Part shown: in pieces, positions 34,161 to 43,125 of the stretch | How the letters are laid out: each line of letters begins with the position of its first letter | How positions within the stretch are numbered: position 1 is the stretch's first letter | Assembly (NCBI RefSeq): GCF_025370105.1 | Contig: NZ_JANQBK010000005.1 | Coordinates: 124,001-188,000, forward strand | Direction of reading: 5' to 3' | Length of the DNA: 64,000 nt | Source of the DNA: Sphingomonas hylomeconis | GTDB lineage: Bacteria; Pseudomonadota; Alphaproteobacteria; Sphingomonadales; Sphingomonadaceae | The notes under the pieces: model-generated | The model's database searches: none | What the model was told of the DNA's origin: nothing | The model's input: only the letters and a program-made list of their open reading frames with translations | Position numbers and translations under genes: made by a program

Positions 34161-35471
34161 ATGACGAAAGAAGACCCACGGACGCTCATCGACCGCTCCC
34201 CCATGTCCCGGTTCCAATGGGGCGTCGTGGCCGTGATGGTGGGGCTCAATGCGCTCGACGGTTTCGACGTGCTGTCGATCAGCTTCGCCTCGCCCGGGAT
34301 CGCTGCCGACTGGGGGATCGACCGCGCTGCACTAGGGCTGGTGCTGTCGATGGAACTGATCGGCATGGCGATCGGCTCGCTGGTGCTGGGCGGCGTCGCC
34401 GACCGCGTCGGACGCCGTGCCACGATCCTTGGCTGCCTGGTGCTGATGGCGGCCGGCATGCTCGGGGCGGCCACCGCCGATGGCGTGGTAACATTGTCGG
34501 CGTGGCGCGTGCTCACCGGGTTCGGGATCGGCGGCATGCTGGCGGCGACGAATGCCGCGGTGGCCGAAGCCGCCAATGGCCAGCGCCGTGCGCTGGCCGT
34601 GGTGCTGATGGCGGGCGGCTATCCGGTCGGCACGATCGTCGGCGGGTCGATTTCGGCAGTGTTGCTCGGGAGCTATGGCTGGCAATCCGTGTTCGTATTC
34701 GGTGCGATCGCGACGCTCTGCTTCGTACCGCTGGTGCTGTGGTTCGCGCCCGAATCGATCAGCTTCCTGATGCACAAGCGCCCGCCCGATGCCCTCGCGC
34801 GGATCAATGCGGTGCTGAAGCGCATGGGGCATCCGACGATCGACACGCTGCCGGCGCCCGAGGCCAAGGCCGGTCGGGCATCCGCGGCGGAGCTCTTCGC
34901 GCCGGGCATGGCGCGGGCGACGATCTTACTGACGCTTGCCTATCTGATGCACATCATGACCTTCTATTTCATCCTCAAATGGATCCCCAAGATCGTCGTC
35001 GACATGGGCTTCGCACCGGCCGCCGCAGCAGGCGTGCTCGTCTGGGCCAGCGTGGGCGGGGCGTCTGGCTCCTTGCTCCTCGGGCTACTTACGGCACGGG
35101 TGCGGCTGCTGGGGCTGACGATCGGCGCGATGATCGCATCTGTTGCGCTGGTGATCGCGTTCGGGCGCGGGCAAAGCGATCTGCAGGGCCTGTCGCTGAT
35201 CGCGGCGGCGGCAGGCTTCGCCACCAATGCTGGCGTGGTCGGCCTCTATGCCCTGCTTGCACGGACTTTCCCGACGCGGCTGCGCGCGACGGCGACGGGC
35301 TTCGTGATCGGCATCGGGCGTGGCGGGTCTGCGCTGGCGCCGGCGCTGGCCGGGTTGCTGTTCGCCGCCGGCTATATGCTCGACAGCGTCGCGGTATTGA
35401 TGAGCCTGGGCTCGGCGGTCGCGGCGGTGGCGCTGATCGGCATTCGCCGTCAGCCCGCCGCAGCGGACTGA
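34161..35471 (+). CDS. Aromatic-acid:H+ symporter-type MFS transporter (AAHS family)
   Basis: A 436-residue transporter of the PcaK/BenK-like AAHS family. TM1 carries LNALDGFDVLSISFASPGI (DGxD motif) and loop 2-3 has GGVADRVGRRATI. WFAPESISFLM and a GxxxDRxGRR-like second-half motif are present. I chose the ATG at 34161 after TGGGAGAATGC over GTG at 34143. The family imports benzoates, 4-hydroxybenzoate, protocatechuate or vanillate by proton symport, which suits the Lig/Fer pathway 12 kb away. It converges on the esterase gene with an 10-bp gap. Confidence 0.8.
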   Translation: MTKEDPRTLIDRSPMSRFQWGVVAVMVGLNALDGFDVLSISFASPGIAADWGIDRAALGLVLSMELIGMAIGSLVLGGVADRVGRRATILGCLVLMAAGMLGAATADGVVTLSAWRVLTGFGIGGMLAATNAAVAEAANGQRRALAVVLMAGGYPVGTIVGGSISAVLLGSYGWQSVFVFGAIATLCFVPLVLWFAPESISFLMHKRPPDALARINAVLKRMGHPTIDTLPAPEAKAGRASAAELFAPGMARATILLTLAYLMHIMTFYFILKWIPKIVVDMGFAPAAAAGVLVWASVGGASGSLLLGLLTARVRLLGLTIGAMIASVALVIAFGRGQSDLQGLSLIAAAAGFATNAGVVGLYALLARTFPTRLRATATGFVIGIGRGGSALAPALAGLLFAAGYMLDSVAVLMSLGSAVAAVALIGIRRQPAAAD

Positions 35472-35481
35472 CGGCGCGCGG

Positions 35482-36990
35482 TCATTTGGCGCTCAGGAGC
35501 CGCAGCAAGTCGGGATCGGTCTGGCAGCGATACGCGCTGGCCTGGCCGGTCGGACCGTGACCATCGTAGCGTGCGGCTTGCGGAAACGGGCACAGCGCGC
35601 GGGTGAAGCGGACCGTGTCGGCGTCGTGCTTGGCGGCAATAAGGCGTTCGGGCGCCCGGCCCTGCTCGACCCAGCGGATCAGCGCCCATAGCACGTCGCG
35701 CGCCGGATCGGTCGTCTCGGCGGGATGGCCAGAGCCGCCGAACGCATCGGCGCCGGGGCCGCCGGCGCAATGGTACATGCCCGGCACCATGAACAGGCGC
35801 ACCGCATCGTCGAGGCGGTCAATGCCCCCCTGCGCCCCGGCCAGCTTGGTATAGTAATTGAGCGTCGGGCCGGCATTGGTCGAGGGATCGGCCCAGCCCT
35901 GATAGAGGATCGCCTTGCCGCCGGCGCGGAGGAATGGCGCGATCGCCGTCTTGTCCGCGCGCAACTCGGGCATCATGCGATTGGCGGTGGCGAGATCGGC
36001 GCTGCGGCGAAAGCCGTCCTCGTTCCAGTTCGGATCGTTGTACACGCCGTCGGCCCACATCGCACGCAGCAGTGGCGAGGGCGGGCCCGGCCGGGTGCGC
36101 ACGCCGGGATACAGGCCCCAGTCCATCGCCCTGCCCTGCTCGTCGGGCATCGGCCGGACGATCGTCTCCAGCATGGCGAGCTTCGGCGCCGAGAGGCAAT
36201 CCTTCGTCTGGCCCGGCCTGCACGCCAGCGTGCTGATCTTGAAGCTACAGCGCAACGGATCGGCGATGATGCCGTCGGCGACGCCGTCATTGCTATCGCA
36301 GGCAGCCGTGGCGCGGCGCTCGTAGAGCGCCCAATCGCCATCGGCGAGCGCGCCCGCCGGACGGTGCTTCTGCAGCAGCGCGCCCCACATCATGCGCACC
36401 GATTGCAGCGGCATGTACGGCCCCGGCGCACCGGCGATCACGCCGTCATAGTCGCCGGGATAGTTCTGCATTTCCTTCAGCGCCTGCCGCCCGCCACCCG
36501 AACAGCCGAGATAATAACTCTTGTCGACGCCGCGCTGATAGAAACGCCGCGCGATTGCCTTGGCCGCCTGCGCGGTCAGATGCGTCGCGCGATGTTCGTA
36601 ATCCACCCGCGCCTTGCGATCCGACATCCAGCGCGCCTGCGTGGTCTTGTGGCCGCCATCGGTGGTGACCGTGGCGAAGCCCTGCGCGATCCGACGGCTC
36701 ATATCGGCGTAGTTGAACACGCCGGCATCGCCGCCCACGCCTGCCCCCAGAAGCCGGCCGTTCCAATCAGTCGGCAACCACAGTTCAAAGCCGATATTGC
36801 CCTCGATCGTACCTTCGACGCGGCACAGCGGCACCTGCACCGGCACCGGCTTATAAAAGCCGGTGGTGACCGGGCTCCATACCGGTGCCGGCGTGACCAT
36901 CGTCGCCTGGACGATCGTCACGCCGGCCGGCGCCGGGGTCGATACCGGCCCGGCGAGCGCGGCGCAGGCCGCGGCCGCCGCGCCCAGCAT
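35482..36990 (-). CDS. Tannase/feruloyl-esterase family hydrolase, secreted
   Basis: A 502-residue tannase-family enzyme. The signal-like N-terminus is MLGAAAAACAALAGPVS, and the start shares one base with the TonB-receptor stop (TGATG). The nucleophile is in YYLGCSGGGRQAL (about residue 176), a catalytic Asp in LYQGWADP, and the His in MYHCAGGPGADAF. Cys residues flank the nucleophile and His as in the family. It is only distantly similar in layout to the esterase at 4973. It is the last gene of an operon with a TonB receptor, so it probably acts on an ester brought in by that receptor. Confidence 0.82.
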   Translation of the reverse strand: MLGAAAAACAALAGPVSTPAPAGVTIVQATMVTPAPVWSPVTTGFYKPVPVQVPLCRVEGTIEGNIGFELWLPTDWNGRLLGAGVGGDAGVFNYADMSRRIAQGFATVTTDGGHKTTQARWMSDRKARVDYEHRATHLTAQAAKAIARRFYQRGVDKSYYLGCSGGGRQALKEMQNYPGDYDGVIAGAPGPYMPLQSVRMMWGALLQKHRPAGALADGDWALYERRATAACDSNDGVADGIIADPLRCSFKISTLACRPGQTKDCLSAPKLAMLETIVRPMPDEQGRAMDWGLYPGVRTRPGPPSPLLRAMWADGVYNDPNWNEDGFRRSADLATANRMMPELRADKTAIAPFLRAGGKAILYQGWADPSTNAGPTLNYYTKLAGAQGGIDRLDDAVRLFMVPGMYHCAGGPGADAFGGSGHPAETTDPARDVLWALIRWVEQGRAPERLIAAKHDADTVRFTRALCPFPQAARYDGHGPTGQASAYRCQTDPDLLRLLSAK

Positions 36991-39665
36991 CAGAACTTCA
37001 CCTGCGCGGTGACCGAGAAGATGCGCGGCACGGGATTGGCCGACTGCGGGTCATAGCCACCGGCGGTATCGACGAACGGCGGGTTCTCGTCGAACAAGTT
37101 GCGCACGTCGCCGGTGAGCGTGAGGTGATCGTTGAACGCATAGCCGACCGACAGGTCGAACGTGTCGTAATTCCCGACTGCCTGGATCGGGGCGACGGTA
37201 TTATTGTCGTAGCCATTCAGGTGGTTCCAGGTGAAGCGCGAGCGCAACCCTCCCCACTGCATGCCGACATCCGCCTGGGTGCGGAACTTCTGCGCGAAGC
37301 CGAACGTGTCGAGCACATCGCGCAGTCCGGAGCCCGGCACCGCCTCGAAGCGGTAATCCAGGATGTACGTGCCCTGGATGCCGGCATCGAGCCGCACGTC
37401 GCCCATATTCCAGTCATAGTTGAGCCCGAAATCGAGCCCGCGCAAAAGCGTCGTTCCGAGGTTCTGGCGACGCCCATCGGCGATGAACGTGACTTGCGAC
37501 TGATCGATCGCGGCGTTGATCGGCAAGCCCGAACCGACCAGAGCAGCGATCGTCGCGGCGCTCGGGTTCAACTGTACGAAGCTCGCATAGAGCGGGCTTG
37601 TCAGCAGACCGGCGGTGCCGCGCAGCGCCTGGATCTGATCGGTATAGTTGATGCGAAAATAGGTCACGCTGGCGCGCAAGCCCGGAATTTCGACAGGGGC
37701 GGCTTCGACGCCGAACGACCAGGTCTTGGCCGTCTCCGGTTTGAGATTGGGGTTGCCGCCGGCAATGCCGATGCCGATCTGGTTGCCCGCCGCGCCCGGC
37801 AGCGTATCGAAATACAGGCCGGCGCCACCCGCAACGGTGGACTTTTCGGCGAAGGTCGGGGCGCGGAATGACGTGCCATAGCTGCCGCGCAAGGTCAGTC
37901 CCTGGAACGGCTTGTAGGTCAGGCCGAACTTGGGATTGGTGGTGCTGCCGAAATCGCTGTAATGTTCGTAGCGCAGCGCCAGCGACAGCGTGAGTTGCTC
38001 GATCCCGCTCATCGCATTGGCCGATCCCACGACGGGCACGAACAATTCGCCGAAGGCGGCGTTGACGGTGCGGCTCCCGGCGTCGTTGACGCTGACCGGC
38101 GTGGCCGCCTGCCCCGTCAGCAGATCGCTATAGGTATATTCGACGCGATGCTCGCCGCCGAGGGCGATCCGCACATTGCCGCCGGGCAATGCGAACAGCG
38201 ATCCATCGACCTGCCCATTGATGACGTCGAGCCGGGTGCGGCCGGTGATGACGAATAGGTTGTCGGTAATACGCGCGATCGTCGCCGGATTGTTCGGACC
38301 ACCGAACAGGTTCAGCGCGGTCGCCGGGTTGGTATCGGCGAGCGCCGCGGCCAGGGCGCCGGCATTGACGCCCGAATAACGACGATCGGCGACTTCCTCG
38401 GACTCGCCATGCGCGTAATATACGGTACCCTTGAAGTCGCTGAACAGCTTGGCTTCCACCCCGCCGGACACGTTCCAGGATTCGGAATGGAACGGATTAT
38501 ATTGCAGGCCGATCGTGGGAACGAGCGAATAGGCCACCTGCACCGAGGTCGCCCCGGCCACCGGGCTGACGAAGAACGGATTGGTGTTGCGCACCGTGGC
38601 GTTGATCGTCGGATTGATCGCCAGCTTGCCCTTGCGATACGAGTAGAACCCGTCGGCAAACACGCGGATGCCGTCGGTGATCTCCTGCCCAAAGGCGCCG
38701 GTAACGCTGTAGCGCTGCTGTTCGGCGATCACCGGATCGAGCCCGCCGTAAAAGCAGCGGTTAGCCGTGCCGCGCACGAGCGAACCGACATTGGCCGAGG
38801 TAACCCCGCCGGTGGGGATGGCATAGGTGCCGCCGCCGACGGTGATCGTGCCCGGATCGCAATTGGTGACGCGCAGATCGCGGCCGCCGCGATCGCGATT
38901 GTCGTTCTGGTAGAAATCCAGATCACTGCCGTACAATGCGGCGTTGGCGGTATATTCGCCCGCCAGCATGGCATAGCCGCCGTCCCACTTCTTGCCGGCG
39001 ATCAGTGCGGCCTGTTTCTCGTCGTAATTGCTGTCGGTAAAACCGTAGCGTGCTCGACCTTCGATACCGTCGAGATCCTTGCGCAGGATAAAGTTGACGA
39101 CGCCGGCAATGGCATCGGAGCCGTAGATGGCCGAAGCGCCGTCGGCGACGACCTCGACGCGGCCGAGCGCGATCGACGGCAGCACGGACGGATCGGTAAA
39201 CTGGCCCTGCGTGCCCTGCGGCGGGAGGCGGCGACCGTCATAGAGCAACAACGTCGCGTTGGTGCTGAGCCCGCGCAGATTGATGCCGGCGCCGCGCGTC
39301 GCATTGGCCGCGCCGTTCTGCGCCGAACCGCCGGCGCGGTTCGCGCCTAGCGAGACGACCTGTGGTACGCGCCGCAGCAGATCGTTGGTCGAGGTTACCG
39401 GCTCCTGCGCGATCTTCGCCTGATCGATCGAGATGACGTTCGAGCCCACCGGCGCGACGCCGCGAATGCGGCTGCCGGTGACGATGATGTCCTCGGTCGC
39501 TTGCGTATCGGGCGCACCTTGCTCGGCCGGGCTGGCCGTTGCCTGCTCGGTTTCGGGGACTTCCTCGGCGGTCTGTGCGTTGGCCGGAATTGCGAGGCCG
39601 ATGGCGAGCGCGCCGAGCGCGGCCTTGGCCAGCCAGGAGGCGCGGCGCGCCTGGATCGTTGTCAT
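36990..39665 (-). CDS. TonB-dependent receptor
   Basis: An 891-residue outer-membrane receptor. Signal peptide residues 1-30 (ending NAQTAEE) precede an acidic N-terminal stretch, then the TonB box-like DIIVTGSRI. The plug domain includes RRVPQVVSLGANRAGG, NLRGLSTNATLLLYDGRRLPP and VVADGASAIYGSDAIAGVVN. The barrel ends in VTAQVKF. This iron-independent type is abundant in sphingomonads and imports oligosaccharides or aromatic esters. It is located between the membrane protein (58-bp gap) and the esterase. Confidence 0.92.
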   Translation of the reverse strand: MTTIQARRASWLAKAALGALAIGLAIPANAQTAEEVPETEQATASPAEQGAPDTQATEDIIVTGSRIRGVAPVGSNVISIDQAKIAQEPVTSTNDLLRRVPQVVSLGANRAGGSAQNGAANATRGAGINLRGLSTNATLLLYDGRRLPPQGTQGQFTDPSVLPSIALGRVEVVADGASAIYGSDAIAGVVNFILRKDLDGIEGRARYGFTDSNYDEKQAALIAGKKWDGGYAMLAGEYTANAALYGSDLDFYQNDNRDRGGRDLRVTNCDPGTITVGGGTYAIPTGGVTSANVGSLVRGTANRCFYGGLDPVIAEQQRYSVTGAFGQEITDGIRVFADGFYSYRKGKLAINPTINATVRNTNPFFVSPVAGATSVQVAYSLVPTIGLQYNPFHSESWNVSGGVEAKLFSDFKGTVYYAHGESEEVADRRYSGVNAGALAAALADTNPATALNLFGGPNNPATIARITDNLFVITGRTRLDVINGQVDGSLFALPGGNVRIALGGEHRVEYTYSDLLTGQAATPVSVNDAGSRTVNAAFGELFVPVVGSANAMSGIEQLTLSLALRYEHYSDFGSTTNPKFGLTYKPFQGLTLRGSYGTSFRAPTFAEKSTVAGGAGLYFDTLPGAAGNQIGIGIAGGNPNLKPETAKTWSFGVEAAPVEIPGLRASVTYFRINYTDQIQALRGTAGLLTSPLYASFVQLNPSAATIAALVGSGLPINAAIDQSQVTFIADGRRQNLGTTLLRGLDFGLNYDWNMGDVRLDAGIQGTYILDYRFEAVPGSGLRDVLDTFGFAQKFRTQADVGMQWGGLRSRFTWNHLNGYDNNTVAPIQAVGNYDTFDLSVGYAFNDHLTLTGDVRNLFDENPPFVDTAGGYDPQSANPVPRIFSVTAQVKF

Positions 39666-39723
39666 AATCTCTCTCCCAATGAACGCCTGCCGCTTGATCT
39701 CGCGGCTGGGCTGGACGGTGTAC

Positions 39724-40752
39724 TCAAACAGTCTCGGCGCGTGCCGGAGCGAGGCGTCGTGAAAAACGTGGGGCTAGTGACAGCAGCACGATGGCGCCGA
39801 TCAGGATCGCGGCGCCGACCAGCTCGGCCGGGCGCGGCATGCGCAGCCCCCAGAACCACGCGAGCAGCACCGATCCGCCGACACCGGCGACCAGGCTGGC
39901 GGCGCGCTCCAGCGGCACGCAATACGCATTCTCGCGGGCATCAAGCAGGATGATGACGGCAAAGACCGAGATGATGGTCAGAGTCAGCCCGATGAAGAAC
40001 AGCGGCACGATCACCGGATCGCTCCATACCGACAGGAAACCCCAGCCGAGCGCCCCCGATTGCGTGCCGATGCCCGAGGCCGAGATCGCTGCCAGGACAG
40101 CCACCGACAGTGGCAGCGCGATGACCTTCTCTTCGACGAAATACCTCCGGACCGAGGCCGGCTCGCCGGTTTTGGACACCTTGGTCATCACCGCGAGGCG
40201 AATGAAGTAGCCGACCGTGTAGAGGACGACGGTAAGAATCGCGAGCGGGGGTAGATCGAAGCCGCCGCGATCGAACAACGTGATGACCAACGCGACCAGC
40301 ACCATTACCAGCGCCGCCCAGCTCCACCAACGCACCTTGCGGCCGAACATCAGATCGACCAGCGGCGCGATGAGCAGGATATCGCCGCGCATCAGCAACT
40401 GGATGAACGGGATCGACACGCCTTCGAAGGTGAAGGACAGCGGCACGGTGAACAGCACCAATGCCGTGCCGAGCCCCGACAGCAACGTATATTTGGTCGG
40501 CACCGGCACGCGCGCGCCGGCGATCTGCACGGCATTGGCATCGCGGTGCCAGCCTGAGCCCCAGATGAAAAGATAGGTCAGCAGGGTGCTGATGATCAGC
40601 GAGGCAGGCAGCGTCTCGAGCCCGGTCAGCGGGCGGCCGAGCCCGGGATGCGGCGTGCTGGTGACCAGCTTGGTGATGATCACGTTGGGCAGATAGGCCA
40701 GGAAATAGAGAAGGACATAGCCTTCCAGCGGGAAGCGTTCCCAGCGGCTCAT
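39724..40752 (-). CDS. Polytopic membrane protein, possibly DMT/EamA-like
   Basis: A 342-residue integral membrane protein with about ten hydrophobic segments (for example LVLFTVPLSFTFEGVSIPFIQLLMRGDILLIAPLVDLMFG split over TM3-4, and LTIISVFAVIILL). The two-fold repeat and C-terminal VGAAILIGAIVLLSLAPRF are reminiscent of drug/metabolite exporters, but no diagnostic motif is clear. The start at 40752 overlaps the CapA-like stop by 4 bp. Its role in the P450-receptor-esterase operon is unknown. Confidence 0.65.
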   Translation of the reverse strand: MSRWERFPLEGYVLLYFLAYLPNVIITKLVTSTPHPGLGRPLTGLETLPASLIISTLLTYLFIWGSGWHRDANAVQIAGARVPVPTKYTLLSGLGTALVLFTVPLSFTFEGVSIPFIQLLMRGDILLIAPLVDLMFGRKVRWWSWAALVMVLVALVITLFDRGGFDLPPLAILTVVLYTVGYFIRLAVMTKVSKTGEPASVRRYFVEEKVIALPLSVAVLAAISASGIGTQSGALGWGFLSVWSDPVIVPLFFIGLTLTIISVFAVIILLDARENAYCVPLERAASLVAGVGGSVLLAWFWGLRMPRPAELVGAAILIGAIVLLSLAPRFSRRLAPARAETV

Positions 40753-41870
40753 GCCCGCTCTCCGAGTTCGACCATGTCCGATGTCACGGTGTATCGGGTG
40801 TTCAGCCCTGCTTCCGTCGTCACGGCGGCCATATAGTCGACGACGTCTGCATGATGTGCGCTGCCCGGCTCGACGAGGCGCGGCACGGCGTCGCGATCGA
40901 TGTAGAGCGGCAGCAACCCCGAGCGGACGATGCGACCGTCGGCAATCTCGAGCCGCGCGATAATCGACAGCCGCGAAGCGGCGGGGAAATTGTACAGGCT
41001 GTCGAAATCGGGCTCCCATTCCTCAGCCAGAACACGGATCTCGTTGAAGCTCTTGGACGCGGCATGGACAGGGTCCATGCGCAGGTCGGTGGCGAAGTTG
41101 CACAGCGAGTAGAAAACCGGCTTGCCGTCGATCATCTCGCATCCTTTGAGGATGTGCGCATGCCCGCCCAGGATAGCGTCCGCCCCGGCGGCGATCGCGG
41201 CACGAGCGACGTCTCGCTGATAATCGGCGATCGTCGCGCGGACGAAGTGGATGCCCCAATGTTGTGAGACGATCACCACGTCGGCCTGTGCCTTGGCGGC
41301 GCGGATGTCGGCTTCCATCGCCGCGAGATCGTCGCGATGCGGATAGGTATGGATGCGTGCCGGCGTGCCGGGCTGATCGTGCTCGACTTGCTCGTAGACG
41401 GTGAAGGCGCGCATCGGCGTGCAGCCGGGTCGTCGCTCGTCGGCCCAATAGGCCTGCGGCAGGATGCTGCAATAAGCGAGGACGGCCACGGTAGTCCCGT
41501 CGCCAAGCGTGAAAAGAACCGGTCGGCGCGCCTCCACGATCGTGGCGCCGGCGCCAACCGTCTTCACGCCGGCGGCGTGCAGATTGGCCTGCGTCTCGAA
41601 GAACGCGTCGTTGCCCCAATCAAGCACATGGTTGCCGGCCAGCGAAACGATATCAAAACCGGCCCGACCGAGCGCTGCAGCCCCATCGGGCCGGGCCAGT
41701 ACGGCATGGCGCGCCTGCGGCAGGCGCACGCCGCTATCAGCGAAACTCGTCTCGATCTGGCCGAAGGTGATGTCGGCGGCCCGCAGCACGTTGCCTGTCG
41801 CGGCGAAGCTTTCGTCATAGACCTCGCGGTCCATCGCGAGATCGCCAACGGCCAGAAAAACGTGGCTCAT
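40749..41870 (-). CDS. CapA-family (PGA_cap) metallophosphoesterase-like protein
   Basis: A 373-residue protein of the CapA/PgsA fold. VFLAVGDLAMDREV carries a first metal ligand, FGQIETSFAD a second region, VSLAGNHVLDWGND the GNH motif, and ILGGHAHILKG the GHxH motif. This is a calcineurin-like di-metal hydrolase core; some members act in poly-gamma-glutamate capsule synthesis, but no capsule genes are present. There is no signal peptide. The start at 41870 overlaps the P450 stop by 4 bp, so it may process the P450's product or substrate. That is inference. Confidence 0.72.
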   Translation of the reverse strand: MSHVFLAVGDLAMDREVYDESFAATGNVLRAADITFGQIETSFADSGVRLPQARHAVLARPDGAAALGRAGFDIVSLAGNHVLDWGNDAFFETQANLHAAGVKTVGAGATIVEARRPVLFTLGDGTTVAVLAYCSILPQAYWADERRPGCTPMRAFTVYEQVEHDQPGTPARIHTYPHRDDLAAMEADIRAAKAQADVVIVSQHWGIHFVRATIADYQRDVARAAIAAGADAILGGHAHILKGCEMIDGKPVFYSLCNFATDLRMDPVHAASKSFNEIRVLAEEWEPDFDSLYNFPAASRLSIIARLEIADGRIVRSGLLPLYIDRDAVPRLVEPGSAHHADVVDYMAAVTTEAGLNTRYTVTSDMVELGERA

Positions 41871-43045
41871 GCCGCGGACTCGAACGCGATGGGAGCGGTC
41901 AACGCGCCGATTTCGGGGAAGCGTGTCGGGCGGGGCTCGGCGGTCAGCGTGAAACCGGGTGCTGCCGCAAGCAGCTCTTCGACCGCAACGACCAGTTCGA
42001 GCTTGGCGAGACCGGCACCAATGCATGTGTGCGGCCCACGCCCGAACGCCAGCGAATCCTTCATGTTCGGGCGATCGATCTTGAACGTCTCGGGATCATC
42101 GAACACATCGGCATCGCGATTGGCCGAGGCGTACACCAACGCGATCGGCTCGCCGGCCGGGATCGGGCAGCCACGGATCACGACATCCTCGACCGCGGTA
42201 CGGGCGAAGCCGCGATACGGTGTGTAAAGCCGCAAGAATTCGTCGACCGCGGCCGGGATCAAAGATGGGTCTGCGCGCAGTTCGGACTGCAACGTCGGAT
42301 CGCGGCTGAGATGGACCGCAATCGAACCGAGCAGCACGCTGGGGGCGATGATCCCGACGACCAGCACCTGGCGGATGGTGCCGACGATCAGTTCCTCCGG
42401 CAGTGGCTCGCCATCGACGCGCACGGCGAGCAGCGCGCTGGTGGCATCCTCGTCCACCGACATCGGATTAGCGCGCCGATCGGCGACGATGGCGCGGGCC
42501 ATGTCGTACAGCACCAGGCTCGATTCCTTCGTCGCGTCCATATCGGCGAACTGAACGGCGATATTGTACCGCTGGCCGACGGCGGTCAGCTCCGCGACCG
42601 CCGCGGCGGAGAGGTTCATCCAGTGTGCGAACGTGGCGATCGGCATATGCGCGCCATAATCGGCGACGACATCACCGCCCCCTGCCCGCCGCATCGTTGC
42701 CAGCAGGTCACGGCAAATGGTGCGGATGATCGGTTCGAGCCGGGCAATGCGGCGCTCGGTAAACAATGGTGCGAGAGCGCGGCGGTACGGCGTATGCTCC
42801 GGCGGATCGAGATGTAGCGGCGGGCGACGCCCGGTGAACGCCACCTTCGGGATCACATTCTGCTGCGAGGTGATGAACGTCTTCCAGTCCCCCGCTGCCT
42901 CGGCGACATCGGCATGCTTCATCAGCGCCCAGAATCCGCCCCAGGCATCGCTGTGCGCCACCGGACACTCGGCGCGCAGCCGCGCATAATCAGCGTTCGC
43001 GCTGTCGAAGGTTTCGGGTGCGAGCGGATCGAAGTCATGTGCCAT
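41867..43045 (-). CDS. Cytochrome P450 with atypical I-helix
   Basis: A 392-residue soluble bacterial P450. The heme-binding loop is FGRGPHTCIGAGLAKLEL with the Cys thiolate ligand, and the K-helix ExxR is in VDEFLRLY. HLDPPEHTPYRRAL is the C-helix region. In the I-helix, where most P450s have AGxD/ET, the sequence is VLVVGIIAPSVLLG, lacking the acid and Thr that deliver protons to oxygen. The chemistry may therefore be unusual, as in other known P450s without this Thr. It is the first gene of a five-gene leftward operon behind a LacI-type operator. Confidence 0.88.
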   Translation of the reverse strand: MAHDFDPLAPETFDSANADYARLRAECPVAHSDAWGGFWALMKHADVAEAAGDWKTFITSQQNVIPKVAFTGRRPPLHLDPPEHTPYRRALAPLFTERRIARLEPIIRTICRDLLATMRRAGGGDVVADYGAHMPIATFAHWMNLSAAAVAELTAVGQRYNIAVQFADMDATKESSLVLYDMARAIVADRRANPMSVDEDATSALLAVRVDGEPLPEELIVGTIRQVLVVGIIAPSVLLGSIAVHLSRDPTLQSELRADPSLIPAAVDEFLRLYTPYRGFARTAVEDVVIRGCPIPAGEPIALVYASANRDADVFDDPETFKIDRPNMKDSLAFGRGPHTCIGAGLAKLELVVAVEELLAAAPGFTLTAEPRPTRFPEIGALTAPIAFESAA

Positions 43046-43066
43046 AACAATGTTGCTACAGTTCTA

Positions 43067-43080
43067 TGCAAGCGCTTGCA
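43067..43080. promoter_or_regulatory. LacI-type operator, perfect palindrome
   Basis: TGCAAGCGCTTGCA is a perfect 14-bp palindrome of the GalR/LacI type. It lies 22 bp upstream of the P450 start and 46 bp upstream of the LacI-family gene, so it probably controls both. Related sites occur at 44116-44129 and 45493-45506. Confidence 0.7.
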
Positions 43081-43125
43081 ACGCAATTTTTTGCATCGGT
43101 TCGTGGTCTGCGCCATAGGGAGGCG

